Source: CAZEPJ01 sp964514105 (GTDB lineage: Bacteria > Desulfobacterota > Desulfocorpusculales > Desulfocorpusculum). From it: a stretch of DNA of 45,381 nucleotides. The notes under the pieces were generated by a model that was given only the letters and a program-made list of their open reading frames with translations, ran no database searches and was not told where the DNA came from. Positions within the stretch are counted from its first letter, which is position 1; every line of letters starts with the position of its first letter. Positions 6,884 to 14,104 of the stretch are shown one piece after another. The translations under genes were made by a program, and so were the position numbers. The stretch covers positions 1-45,381 of the forward strand of contig CAZEPJ010000037.1 of assembly GCA_964514105.1 (NCBI GenBank), in the 5' to 3' direction.

Positions 6884-7159
6884 ATGAGCGGATGCGAACA
6901 GCGGCAAAGGTGCCGGTTTTACTGCGAGCTGTCCGAGAAGCTGGGCATGGTGGTCTTCTTCATCACCGACTACTGCCACGGCCCCGGCTATCAGTTCTGC
7001 GCGCGGTACCGGATGGAGAAGGAAGGGGGCTCGCCCCCGGCGGACCTCTACCCCAATCAGTTGTGGCGGCTCTCGAGCCTGCGGGGCGGAGCCGCGCCCC
7101 CGGCCCCCATCGAGGTCGCGGCCCGCGCAAAGGCCCGGGCGGCCGTCAGCGCCCCTTGA
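6884..7159 (+). CDS. Small Cys-rich protein (91 aa), predicted sigma-54-dependent
   Basis: ATG at 6884 with AGGAGG upstream. The N-terminal 65 residues are the conserved-looking part: C4, C10, C14, C31 and C39 in the patterns RCRFYCELSEKLG, DYCHGPGYQFCARY and PADLYPNQLW. The tail is Ala/Pro-rich. I recall similar Cys-rich proteins of 60-90 residues in Desulfobacterota, often near signalling genes, with no function I can name; the Cys spacing suggests metal binding. It is preceded by a sigma-54 promoter and two palindromes just after the activator gene, so it is the best candidate output of that regulator. Its last 14 nt overlap the 3' end of smpB, which is convergent. Confidence 0.8.
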   Translation: MSGCEQRQRCRFYCELSEKLGMVVFFITDYCHGPGYQFCARYRMEKEGGSPPADLYPNQLWRLSSLRGGAAPPAPIEVAARAKARAAVSAP

Positions 7160-7622
7160 GCTCCCGCATGAGGTCCCGGCCCTCGTCGCGCTTCTTGATG
7201 GCGGCCCGCTTGTCGTACAGGCGCTTGCCCTTGGCCAGGCCCAGCTCCACCTTGGCCCGCCCCTTCACGAAGTAGATCTGGAGCGGAATCAGCGTCAGGC
7301 CCCGCTCCCGCACCTTGCCCCCCAGGCGATGGATCTCCCGCCGGTGCAGGAGGAGCTTTCTTTGGCGAAGCGGGTCATGGTTGGCGATGTTGCCGTGGGA
7401 ATAGGGTGAGATGTGCGCCTCCACCAGCAGGACCTCGCCGTCCGACACCTTGGCGTACGCGTCCTTGAGGTTGACCCGCCCCTCACGGAGGCTCTTGACC
7501 TCGGTCCCCACAAGGACCATCCCCGCCTCCAGGGTCTCCAGGATCTCGTACTCATGCCACGCGCGCTTGTTCTTGCAGACGATCTTGCGCCCGTCATCCT
7601 TGCCCTTGGCCTTGGCGGCCAT
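7146..7622 (-). CDS. smpB: SsrA-binding protein SmpB
   Basis: The 158-residue protein binds tmRNA and delivers it to stalled ribosomes for trans-translation. Typical sequence features are 'KNKRAWHEYEILETLEAG', 'LVGTEVKSLREGRVNLKDAY', 'HISPYSHGNIANHDPLRQRKLLLHR' and the basic C-terminal tail 'GKRLYDKRAAIKKRDEGRDL', which enters the ribosomal mRNA path. Length is normal. ATG at 7622 follows a GGGGGGGAGG stretch. A TATAAT lies at 7686-7681 and a hairpin occupies the leader. No tmRNA gene is visible beside it. Confidence 0.98.
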   Translation of the reverse strand: MAAKAKGKDDGRKIVCKNKRAWHEYEILETLEAGMVLVGTEVKSLREGRVNLKDAYAKVSDGEVLLVEAHISPYSHGNIANHDPLRQRKLLLHRREIHRLGGKVRERGLTLIPLQIYFVKGRAKVELGLAKGKRLYDKRAAIKKRDEGRDLMRELKGR

Positions 7623-7644
7623 GCCTCCCCCCCCCGTCGGGACG

Positions 7645-7662
7645 GCCGGGTCTCCACCCGGC
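7645..7662 (-). promoter_or_regulatory. Hairpin in the smpB leader
   Basis: On the minus strand GCCGGGT-GGAG-ACCCGGC forms a 7-bp stem with a 4-nt loop. It lies between the predicted transcription start and the Shine-Dalgarno. It may affect translation; the function is unknown. Confidence 0.3.
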
Positions 7663-7680
7663 TTCGTTGCGCATGAATCG

Positions 7681-7686
7681 ATTATA
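7681..7686 (-). promoter_or_regulatory. -10 box TATAAT of smpB
   Basis: A perfect TATAAT on the minus strand (GGGGTATAATCG) gives a start near 7674 and a leader of about 50 nt. No good -35 is seen. Confidence 0.45.
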
Positions 7687-7700
7687 CCCCATTGCGCGAA

Positions 7701-7810
7701 GGGGGGTTGGGGCTGGGGTTACTGGGGTTGCTGGGGTTGGGTGGAAACGGGGGCCCCAAGGCACGGTCCACAAGCCACGGGCAACGGACCACGGGCGCCC
7801 AACGCTCCGC
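7701..7810 (+). repeat. Dispersed intergenic repeat, copy A
   Basis: The element starts with GGGGTTGCT-type units, continues through TGGAAACGG and AGGCACGG, and ends in degenerate CCACGGGCAACGGA-type units. Its core (7724-7766) aligns almost without gaps to the reverse complement of 9561-9602. Confidence 0.65.
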
Positions 7811-7820
7811 CCCAGCTCAT

Positions 7821-7849
7821 TTGATTATTGGGCCGCCCCATGGTACCTT
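7821..7849 (+). promoter_or_regulatory. Possible sigma-70 promoter of the DUF4911 gene
   Basis: TTGATT (7821-7826), 17-nt spacer, TACCTT (7844-7849). The -35 is good and the -10 is weak. It lies 40 bp before the ATG. Confidence 0.35.
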
Positions 7850-7888
7850 TCACGGGCGACCCAACCGAGCCGCGAGGGACACGGATTC

Positions 7889-8170
7889 ATGCGCGACCAC
7901 ATCCGCTATTTCCTGGTGCCGCCCGAGGAGATCTCGTACATCGGATTCGTGCTCCACGCGTACGAGGGGCTGGCCGTGGTGCGCACCCTGAGCGGATCGC
8001 TGGGCGTCATCGAGATCCTCGTCGCCCCGGCCATGGAGGATGAACTCATGGCCGTCATGAACGACCTGGGGCGGGAGATCCCCATGCAAGAGCTTGGGGC
8101 CGCCGAGGTGGCCCGTATGGAGGGATTGGACGAGAGCGTGGAGTCCTGGGGCGTGCCCGGGCCGCCGTGA
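7889..8170 (+). CDS. DUF4911 domain-containing protein
   Basis: The 93-residue product starts MRDHIRYFLVPPEEISYIGF and continues 'VLHAYEGLAVVRTLSG...GVIEILVAP'. This matches the small DUF4911 family, which is common in Desulfobacterota and has no known function. The frame is open upstream into repeat copy A, but that extension is low-complexity translation, so I start at ATG 7889; its Shine-Dalgarno is weak. No membrane segment or signal peptide is seen. It is convergent with folE2, 9 nt apart. Confidence 0.75.
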   Translation: MRDHIRYFLVPPEEISYIGFVLHAYEGLAVVRTLSGSLGVIEILVAPAMEDELMAVMNDLGREIPMQELGAAEVARMEGLDESVESWGVPGPP

Positions 8171-8179
8171 CCCGTCGAG

Positions 8180-9010
8180 CTACGAGGCCGCCCGGTTTCC
8201 CCGGGAGAACAGGCCGAGATCTGCCCACTCCTCCCGGGTCCATGGCGGGGGTTTTTCCACGTACGCGTAAGCGCTGTGGTTGTGAATGCTCTCGAAGTTC
8301 TCCGCCTCGATGCTGTACCCTTCGAAGTTGGGGTTCTCATCCAGCCGGGTGGCCACGTTTCGCACCACGTCCTCCACAAAGGCCGGGTTGTCGTAGGCCC
8401 GCTCGGTCACGAACTTCTCGTCGGGCCGCTTGAGGATGGCGTACACGTCGCAGGAGGCGGAATCCTCCACCACCTGGATGAGGTCCTCGATCCAGAAGAA
8501 CTTGCTGAACCAGACCTTCACCGATACCAGGCCGCGCTGGTTGTGCGACCCCCGGTTGCTGATCTCCTTGGAGCACGGGCACAGCGTGGTGACGGGCACC
8601 AGGACGCCCACGAGGAAATCGCGGCGCTTTCCCACGGAGCCGATGAACTGGCAGGTGTACTCCATGAGCCCCCGGGCGCCGGAGACCGGGGCCCGCTTCT
8701 CGATGAAGTATGGGAAAGAGACCTCCAGATGGGCGCTCTGGGCCTTGAGGGCCTGGCGGAGCTTGTCCAGGATCAGGCCGAAGCGCCTGAGGTTCATCTC
8801 ATCGCGGTGGGCGTTGAGGACCTCGATGAAGCGGCTCATGTGGGTCCCCTTGAAATGGTGGGGCAGGTTCACGTACATGTTGATGCTGGCCACCGTTGTC
8901 TGGGTGCCGTTGCCCTTGTCCAGCACCGTGATGGGGTAGCGGATGTTCTTGATGCCCACCTTCTGGATCTCGATGTTGCGGTGGTCCTTCCGGTTCTGGA
9001 CGTCGATCAT
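8180..9010 (-). CDS. folE2: GTP cyclohydrolase FolE2 (type IB)
   Basis: A 276-residue member of the COG1469 family, which converts GTP to 7,8-dihydroneopterin triphosphate, the shared precursor of folate and queuosine. Typical blocks are 'RYPITVLDKGNGTQTTVASINMYV', 'LPHHFKGTHMSRF', 'EVSFPYFIEKRAPVSGARGLM', the catalytic 'VTTLCPCSKEIS' with its Cys, and 'RAYDNPAFVEDVVR' near the end. FolE2 works with varied metals and is unrelated in detail to zinc FolE. The frame is open far upstream, but ATG 9010 has GGGAGAAG before it and overlaps the queD stop by 4 nt (ATGA), so the two are translationally coupled. Confidence 0.97.
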   Translation of the reverse strand: MIDVQNRKDHRNIEIQKVGIKNIRYPITVLDKGNGTQTTVASINMYVNLPHHFKGTHMSRFIEVLNAHRDEMNLRRFGLILDKLRQALKAQSAHLEVSFPYFIEKRAPVSGARGLMEYTCQFIGSVGKRRDFLVGVLVPVTTLCPCSKEISNRGSHNQRGLVSVKVWFSKFFWIEDLIQVVEDSASCDVYAILKRPDEKFVTERAYDNPAFVEDVVRNVATRLDENPNFEGYSIEAENFESIHNHSAYAYVEKPPPWTREEWADLGLFSRGNRAAS

Positions 9011-9384
9011 GGGGCTTCTCCCAGGTACGAGGCGCAGGCGTGGTCCGATTCCCACACGTTGACGCGCACCACGCGGACGGGGGTCCCGCAGAGGCGCCCG
9101 GAGATCTGCTCGAACAGGTATCGGGCGATCTGCTCCGAGGAGGGATTCACCTCCTGGAACTCGGGAAGGTCGTTGAGGAACGCATGGTCCAGCCTGGCCA
9201 GGACCTCCCGGGCGTGCCCCTTGAGGGTTCGAAAGTCCAGCGCCAGCCCCGTCCGGTCGAGGGTCTCGGCCCGGACCACCACGTCCACATGCCAGTTGTG
9301 GCCGTGCAGCTCCTCGCACTTGCCGCCGTACTGCCGAAGCCGATGGGCCGCAGAGAAGTCCTCCTGGATCATGATCTCGTACAC
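9007..9384 (-). CDS. queD: 6-carboxy-5,6,7,8-tetrahydropterin synthase QueD
   Basis: The 125-residue protein converts dihydroneopterin triphosphate, the product of the next gene FolE2, to carboxytetrahydropterin in queuosine biosynthesis. Zinc ligands are visible in SAAHRLRQY and in the HGHNW motif, and the catalytic Cys lies in GGKCEELHGHNW. The C-terminal 'EVNPSSEQIARYLF' and 'VWESDHACASY' are also typical. I choose GTG at 9384 because of AAAGGAGGGG 7-8 nt upstream; the open frame extends 11 codons further without support. Together with folE2 it forms a two-gene pterin operon. Confidence 0.95.
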   Translation of the reverse strand: MYEIMIQEDFSAAHRLRQYGGKCEELHGHNWHVDVVVRAETLDRTGLALDFRTLKGHAREVLARLDHAFLNDLPEFQEVNPSSEQIARYLFEQISGRLCGTPVRVVRVNVWESDHACASYLGEAP

Positions 9385-9419
9385 GGCGCCCCTCCTTTGA
9401 GGCCTGGCGAACAGCATCC

Positions 9420-9425
9420 ATTATA
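9420..9425 (-). promoter_or_regulatory. -10 box TATAAT of queD-folE2
   Basis: A perfect TATAAT in CTCGTATAATGG on the minus strand, with a start near 9413 and a leader of about 28 nt. No good -35 is seen. The leader is too short for a preQ1 riboswitch. Confidence 0.5.
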
Positions 9426-9494
9426 CGAGCCATCTTCTCCTTGGGGAAGGAGTCGGGAAGGGCCGGGGGGCGTGATTGGTGAGTCGCGGGAGGC

Positions 9495-9607
9495 CGTCGG
9501 GCGTGGGCCGCGGGACGTTGGCCGTCGGTTGTCCGTCCCTTGTGGTCCCCTGTTCGTCGTCCGTGCCTCGCGGCCGCCGTTTCCACCAACCCCCGCAACC
9601 CCTCCCC
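9495..9607 (-). repeat. Dispersed intergenic repeat, copy B (inverted)
   Basis: Read on the minus strand it contains GGGGTTGC, TTGGTGGAAACGGCGGCC, AGGCACGG and then CGACGAACAGGGGACCAC-type units. It aligns closely with copy A and lies between the divergent queD and DUF1786 genes. Confidence 0.65.
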
Positions 9608-9613
9608 TCCGCC

Positions 9614-9642
9614 TTGAATCCCCCTGCCCCCTGTGCCAGAAT
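9614..9642 (+). promoter_or_regulatory. Sigma-70 promoter of the DUF1786-ligA-acyP operon
   Basis: TTGAAT (9614-9619), 17-nt spacer, CAGAAT (9637-9642). Start near 9649, 17 nt before the GTG codon. Confidence 0.5.
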
Positions 9643-9665
9643 GGGGCGGGACATGGGAGGGATCC

Positions 9666-10730
9666 GTGGGCGAATTCCCCCGGGACATACTGGCCTTAGA
9701 CGTGGGCAGCGGCACCCAGGACCTCCTGCTCTGGCGGCAGGGGGAGGTCATGGAGAACTGCATCCAGATGGTCCTGCCGTCCCCCACCGTGCTCATGGCC
9801 CGCCGCGTGCGACGGGCCACGGAGGAGCGGCGGCCCGTGCATCTCGCGGGCCACCTCATGGGGGGCGGCCCCGTGGCGTGGGCCGTGAGGGACCACCTCC
9901 AGGCGGGGCTCCCGGTCACGGCCGCCCCCCAGGCCGCCCTGACCCTCCACGACGACCCGGGGCATGTGCGGGAGATGGGGGTCATGGTCCAGGACGCTCC
10001 CCTGCAGGGAGCCCTGGAGCTCTTCTTGGGCGACGTGCAGCGCGACGCCCTGGCAAGGGCCCTGGCGTGCTTCGATGCGCCGGCGCCGGATCTGTGGTGC
10101 GTGGCCGTGCAGGACCACGGCCACCAGCCCCGGGGGAGCAACCGGGCCTTTCGATTCCTCCACTGGAAGAAGTTCCTGGGGGCGGGCGGGGTCATGGCGG
10201 ATGCCCTGTACGAGGCCCCGCCTCCCTACCTCACCCGCATGGCGTCCATCCTCTCCCAGTGCCCCGGGGCCATGGTCATGGACACGGGCATGGCCGCGGT
10301 CCACGGCGCCCTGTGCGACCCGTGGGTCCGGGACCGGGCCGAGGCCGGCGTGCTCGTGGTCAACCTGGGCAACCAGCATGCCCTGGCCGCCCTGGTCACC
10401 GGGGACCGGGTGTGGGGCCTGTTGGAGCACCACACCGGGGCCCTCACCCAGGACGCCCTGGCCCGATGGATGGATCGGTTCCGGAGGCGGGAGGTGGGCC
10501 ACGACGAGGTGCTCGAGGACGGCGGCCACGGCTGCGCCTACCACCCCGAAGGCTCGCCGCAGAGGGCCTTCCAGGCCGTGGCCGTCACGGGCCCCCAGCG
10601 GGCCCTGGCCCTGGGGCTGGGATGGCACCTGGCCGCCCCGTTCGGGAACATGATGCTCACGGGGTGCTACGGCCTCGTCCGGGCTTTCCACCTGAGCCGG
10701 GGGATCCCGTGGCCGCGGATCCAGGGATGA
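9666..10730 (+). CDS. DUF1786 family protein (ASKHA-like fold)
   Basis: GTG start at 9666 with GGGAGGGATCC before it; 354 residues. The N-terminus 'DILALDVGSGTQDLLLW' resembles the phosphate-1 loop of the actin/sugar kinase/Hsp70 superfamily. The family (COG4012) is sometimes annotated as a pyruvate-formate lyase activating protein, without biochemical support known to me. Other visible features are 'VLVVNLGNQHALAALV' and a His-rich stretch (DHGHQPRG). It overlaps the ligA start by 4 nt (ATGA), so the two should be co-translated. The frame is open 11 codons upstream, but only GTG 9666 has a Shine-Dalgarno. Confidence 0.75.
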   Translation: MGEFPRDILALDVGSGTQDLLLWRQGEVMENCIQMVLPSPTVLMARRVRRATEERRPVHLAGHLMGGGPVAWAVRDHLQAGLPVTAAPQAALTLHDDPGHVREMGVMVQDAPLQGALELFLGDVQRDALARALACFDAPAPDLWCVAVQDHGHQPRGSNRAFRFLHWKKFLGAGGVMADALYEAPPPYLTRMASILSQCPGAMVMDTGMAAVHGALCDPWVRDRAEAGVLVVNLGNQHALAALVTGDRVWGLLEHHTGALTQDALARWMDRFRRREVGHDEVLEDGGHGCAYHPEGSPQRAFQAVAVTGPQRALALGLGWHLAAPFGNMMLTGCYGLVRAFHLSRGIPWPRIQG

Positions 10731-12763
10731 CCGCCATGCCCCGGGACGCGGACAGGGACCGGGCCCGGATGGAGGAACTTCGGGAGCTCCTTCATCATCA
10801 CAACCACCGGTACTACGTCCTGGACGACCCCGAGATCTCCGACGCCCAATACGACGCCCTGCTGCGGGAGCTGCAGGAGCTGGAGGCGGCCTACCCCCAA
10901 TGGATCGTGCCCGACTCGCCCACCCAGCGGGTGGGGGCGGCCCCGCTGGAGCGGTTCGGCACCGTGGCCCACCTCCAGCCCATGCTCAGCCTGGCCAATG
11001 CGTTTGATCAGGCCGAGGCCCGGGAGTTCGACGAGCGCGTCAGGCGGCTGCTTCACCGCGAGTCCCCCCTGGAGTACGTGGTGGAGCCCAAGATGGACGG
11101 GGTGGCCGTGGAGCTGGTGTACGAGGAGGGCGCCCTGCGCGTGGGCTCCACCCGGGGCGACGGGTTCCGGGGGGAAGACGTCACCCAGAACCTCCGGACC
11201 ATCCGTGCCGTCCCGCTGAGGCTCAGGGACTCCCCCCGCTGCCCCGTCCCCCGGCGGGTGGACGTGCGGGCCGAGGTCTTCCTCTCGGTGGCCGCGTTCC
11301 GCCGGCTCAACCGCGCCCGGGACGAGGCGGGCGAGCCCCGCTTCGCCAACCCGCGCAACGCCGCCGCGGGCTCCCTGCGCCAGCTGGACCCGGCCGTCAC
11401 GGCCCAGAGGCCTCTGGACATCTTCGCGTACGGCGTCGGGGAGCTGCGGGGCTGCAGCGTGGAGACCCACTGGGAACTCCTCCAGGCCCTGGGCGCCTGG
11501 GGCCTCAAGGTCAACCCCCGGGCCCGTCTGTGCCTGGGCATGGAGGAGGCCATGGAAGCGTGCCGGGAGCTCCTCGCCGCCAGGGCGGATCTCCCGTACG
11601 AGGCCGACGGGGCGGTCATCAAGGTCAACGCCCTGGACCTGCAGCGGCAGCTGGGGGAGATCTCCCGGAGCCCCCGGTGGGCCCTGGCCTTCAAGTTCCC
11701 ATCCCACGAGGAGACCACCGTGGTCCGGCGGATCCAGGTTCAGGTCGGCCGCACCGGGGTCCTTACCCCCGTGGCCCTCCTGGATCCCGTGCGGGTGGGC
11801 GGGGCCCGGGTGAGCCGGGCCACCCTCCACAACCAGGACGAGATCGACCGCCTGGACGTGCGGCCGGGCGACACGGTGGTGATCCGGCGAGCCGGGGACG
11901 TGATCCCCGAGGTGGTGCGCGTGGTCCCGGAGCGCCGCCCCCCCGGGGCCGCCCCCTTCCACATGCCCGAGCGATGCCCGGAGTGCGACGCCCCGGTGGC
12001 CCGCCTGGAGGGGGAGTCGGCCCACGTCTGCACCGGGCAGCAGTGCCCGGGAAAGCTCAAGGGGAGGATCTCCCATTTCGCCTCCCGGCGGGCCATGGAC
12101 ATCGACGGCCTGGGGGACAAGCTGGTGGAGCAGCTCGTGGCCAGGGGGATGCTCCGGGATCTGGACGACATCTACCGCCTCACCCCCGAGGCCCTGGCCG
12201 CCCTGGAGCGCATGGCGGAGAAATCCGCCTCCAACGTCATGGCGTCCATCCGCCGCAGCATGGAGCGCCCCCTGGAGCGCTTGTACTTCGCCCTGGGAAT
12301 CCGCCACGTGGGCGAGCACCTGGCGCGGGTCCTGGCCGAGGAATTCCCCCGCATCCATGACCTCATGGGGGCCACCGAGGAGGAGCTCACCACCATCCGG
12401 GACGTGGGCCCCAAGGTGGCCCGGGCTGTGGCCGACTTCTTCCGCCAGCCCCGGAACGCGGCCATGATGGAGAGCCTGCTGCAGCTGGGGGTCCGCCCCA
12501 CGCCTCCGAGGCCCGTGGCCACCTCCCCCCTGGCCGGCAAGACCGTGGTGTTCACCGGGACCCTGGAGGCCATGACCCGCCAGGAGGCCCAGGCCCTGGT
12601 GGCGCGCTGGGGGGGGCGTGTGGCGTCCGGCGTCACGGCCCGCACCGACCTGGTGGTGGCAGGACCCGGTGCCGGCTCCAAGCTCGAGCGAGCCCAAGAG
12701 CTGGGCGTCCCCGTCCTGACCGAGGCCGATTTCCTGGCCCTCGCGCCCGAGGGTCCTCCATGA
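10727..12763 (+). CDS. ligA: NAD-dependent DNA ligase LigA
   Basis: The 678-residue product is normal for LigA. Domains in order are: Ia/adenylation (HHHNHRYYVLDDPEISDAQYD; active-site Lys122 in the KxDG motif EPKMDG; 'STRGDGFRGEDVTQN'); OB fold ('VGRTGVLTPVALLDPVRVGGARVSRATLHN'); a four-Cys zinc finger (CPECDAP...CTGQQCPG); helix-hairpin-helix repeats; and a C-terminal BRCT domain ('PLAGKTVVFTGTLEAMTRQEAQ'). It seals nicks in replication and repair using NAD+. The start is ATG 10727, overlapping the DUF1786 stop, or ATG 10736; neither has a strong Shine-Dalgarno, consistent with translational coupling. The open frame continues far upstream but is a shadow there. Confidence 0.98.
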   Translation: MTAMPRDADRDRARMEELRELLHHHNHRYYVLDDPEISDAQYDALLRELQELEAAYPQWIVPDSPTQRVGAAPLERFGTVAHLQPMLSLANAFDQAEAREFDERVRRLLHRESPLEYVVEPKMDGVAVELVYEEGALRVGSTRGDGFRGEDVTQNLRTIRAVPLRLRDSPRCPVPRRVDVRAEVFLSVAAFRRLNRARDEAGEPRFANPRNAAAGSLRQLDPAVTAQRPLDIFAYGVGELRGCSVETHWELLQALGAWGLKVNPRARLCLGMEEAMEACRELLAARADLPYEADGAVIKVNALDLQRQLGEISRSPRWALAFKFPSHEETTVVRRIQVQVGRTGVLTPVALLDPVRVGGARVSRATLHNQDEIDRLDVRPGDTVVIRRAGDVIPEVVRVVPERRPPGAAPFHMPERCPECDAPVARLEGESAHVCTGQQCPGKLKGRISHFASRRAMDIDGLGDKLVEQLVARGMLRDLDDIYRLTPEALAALERMAEKSASNVMASIRRSMERPLERLYFALGIRHVGEHLARVLAEEFPRIHDLMGATEEELTTIRDVGPKVARAVADFFRQPRNAAMMESLLQLGVRPTPPRPVATSPLAGKTVVFTGTLEAMTRQEAQALVARWGGRVASGVTARTDLVVAGPGAGSKLERAQELGVPVLTEADFLALAPEGPP

Positions 12764-12779
12764 CGCGCGGAGGTGTGCC

Positions 12780-13058
12780 ATGTCCGTCCGCCGGGCCCAC
12801 GTCTGGATCACCGGCCGGGTCCAGGGGGTGTTCTTCCGCCACTACACCCGCCAGGAGGCCGCGCAGCGCGGCCTGAGCGGCTGGGTGCGAAACCTGCCCG
12901 ACGGCCGCGTGGAGGCGGTGTTCCAGGGGGAGGATGCGGACCTGGAGGCCATGCTCCGGTGGTGCCGCCAGGGACCGCCCGCCGCCCGGGTGACGGACGT
13001 GGAGCTGGTCTGGGAGGCCCCGGATCCGGGAATGACGGGATTTGGGGTCAGGCACTGA
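12780..13058 (+). CDS. acyP: Acylphosphatase
   Basis: The 92-residue protein hydrolyses acyl phosphates. Catalytic Arg20 in GRVQGVFFRHYT and Asn38 in GWVRNLPDGRVE are both present, as is the typical 'VEAVFQG' strand. ATG 12780 has GGAGG 6 nt upstream. It follows ligA by 16 nt and is probably the last gene of that operon. Confidence 0.95.
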   Translation: MSVRRAHVWITGRVQGVFFRHYTRQEAAQRGLSGWVRNLPDGRVEAVFQGEDADLEAMLRWCRQGPPAARVTDVELVWEAPDPGMTGFGVRH

Positions 13059-13067
13059 GCCGAGGCG

Positions 13068-13166
13068 ATACGCAATGGGCAACGGGCCATGGGGCATCGG
13101 GTGCGCAGGGGCGGGAAGAGGCACGGGGCAACCAACCACATACAACGGACGACAGACAGCGGGCCA
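13068..13166 (+). repeat. Dispersed intergenic repeat, copy C (degenerate)
   Basis: The stretch contains GGGCAACGGGCCATGGGGCA, AGGCACGGGGCAACC and ACAACGGACGACAGACAG units like those in copies A and B. It fills the gap between the acylphosphatase and LysR genes. Confidence 0.5.
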
Positions 13167-14072
13167 ATGGAACTGCGCCACATCTTTCTGTTCTGCCTCA
13201 TCCATGAGCACGGCAGCATCTCCCGGGCGGCCAAGGCCTCGGGGTTGAGCCAGCCCACGGTGAGCCAGCATCTCAAGGCCCTGGAGGAGGAGTTGGGCGT
13301 GCCCCTTTTCCATCGCTCGGGCCGCCGCATGATACCCACCCAGACCGCCCAGCTCCTCCACCCGTACGCCCGCCGCATCGTGGACCTGGTCGAGGAGGCC
13401 CGGGGCGCCGTGGAGGAGCATCGGGGGGCGGTTCGGGGGGACCTGCGCATCGCCGCCAGCACCATCCCCGGCCACTACATCCTGCCCCGGGTCGTGGGGG
13501 CCTTCCACAAGCAATTCGACCAGGTGCGAATCCACCTGCGCATCGCGGACACCGAGGGGGTGCTGGATTGGCTCCGGGCCCGGGACGTGGAGCTGGGGTT
13601 CGTGGGGGCCCGACCACGTCGGCCGGGCCTGTCGTTCAGGCCCTTTGCCCGGGACGAGCTCGTCCTGGCGGTGGCCCCCGGACACCCCCTGGCCGGACGG
13701 CGCAAGCTGCGCATGGACGAGCTGGCGGCCTTGCCCCTTCTTTCCAGGGGGCCGGGCTCCGGGACCCGGACCAGTTGGGAGGGCCTGCTGACCGAGGCGG
13801 GGGTGGACCCAGGGGGGCTGCGCATCGTCGCCGAGCTGGGGAGCACCGAGGCCCTCATCCGGGGGATCAGGTCGGGCATGGGGGCGGGCATCGTATCCTC
13901 CAGGGCCGTGGAGGAGGAGCTCAGGGCCGGCAGCCTGGTGCGGGTGGAACTGGAGGGCCCCCCCATGGAGAGGACCTTCTACCTGGTGGAGGCCGTGGGC
14001 CGCCCGCTGTCCGTGCCGGCCCGCACCTTCGGGGAGTTCGTCCTGAGCGCCCTGGCCGAGGAACCGGCGTGA
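13167..14072 (+). CDS. LysR-family transcriptional regulator, probably selenium-associated
   Basis: I start at ATG 13167 (MELRHIFLFCLIHEHGS); the longer frame runs into repeat copy C. The 301-residue product has the LysR winged HTH (residues 1-60: 'SISRAAKASGLSQPTVSQHLKALEEELGVPLFHR') and a two-lobed effector domain ('LRIAASTIPGHYILPRVVGAF', 'LVLAVAPGHPLAG', 'RGIRSGMGAGIVSSRAVEEEL'). The effector region resembles CysB/Cbl-like and selenium-metabolism LysR proteins. The adjacent TIGR01977-type cysteine desulfurase, 32 nt downstream on the same strand, fits that assignment. No selD, selA or yedF is in the window, so the selenium link is inferred from the gene pair. Confidence 0.8.
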   Translation: MELRHIFLFCLIHEHGSISRAAKASGLSQPTVSQHLKALEEELGVPLFHRSGRRMIPTQTAQLLHPYARRIVDLVEEARGAVEEHRGAVRGDLRIAASTIPGHYILPRVVGAFHKQFDQVRIHLRIADTEGVLDWLRARDVELGFVGARPRRPGLSFRPFARDELVLAVAPGHPLAGRRKLRMDELAALPLLSRGPGSGTRTSWEGLLTEAGVDPGGLRIVAELGSTEALIRGIRSGMGAGIVSSRAVEEELRAGSLVRVELEGPPMERTFYLVEAVGRPLSVPARTFGEFVLSALAEEPA

Positions 14073-14104
14073 CCCGGGGACAGGGGCGTGGAGGCGCAAG
14101 GCGC

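Noticed and set aside
7701..7810. CRISPR array
   Set aside because: The short units are imperfect and contiguous, without regular spacers.
7623..7888. tmRNA gene next to smpB
   Set aside because: No tRNA-like ends or tag-peptide reading frame; the stretch is a leader plus repeat copy A.
9011..10195. Upstream extension of the folE2 frame
   Set aside because: It runs through queD and a repeat and gives low-complexity sequence. The conserved protein begins at 9010 with a Shine-Dalgarno.
9476..10726. Long in-frame extension before ligA
   Set aside because: It overlaps the DUF1786 gene in another frame and is compositionally biased. LigA homology starts at about 10727.
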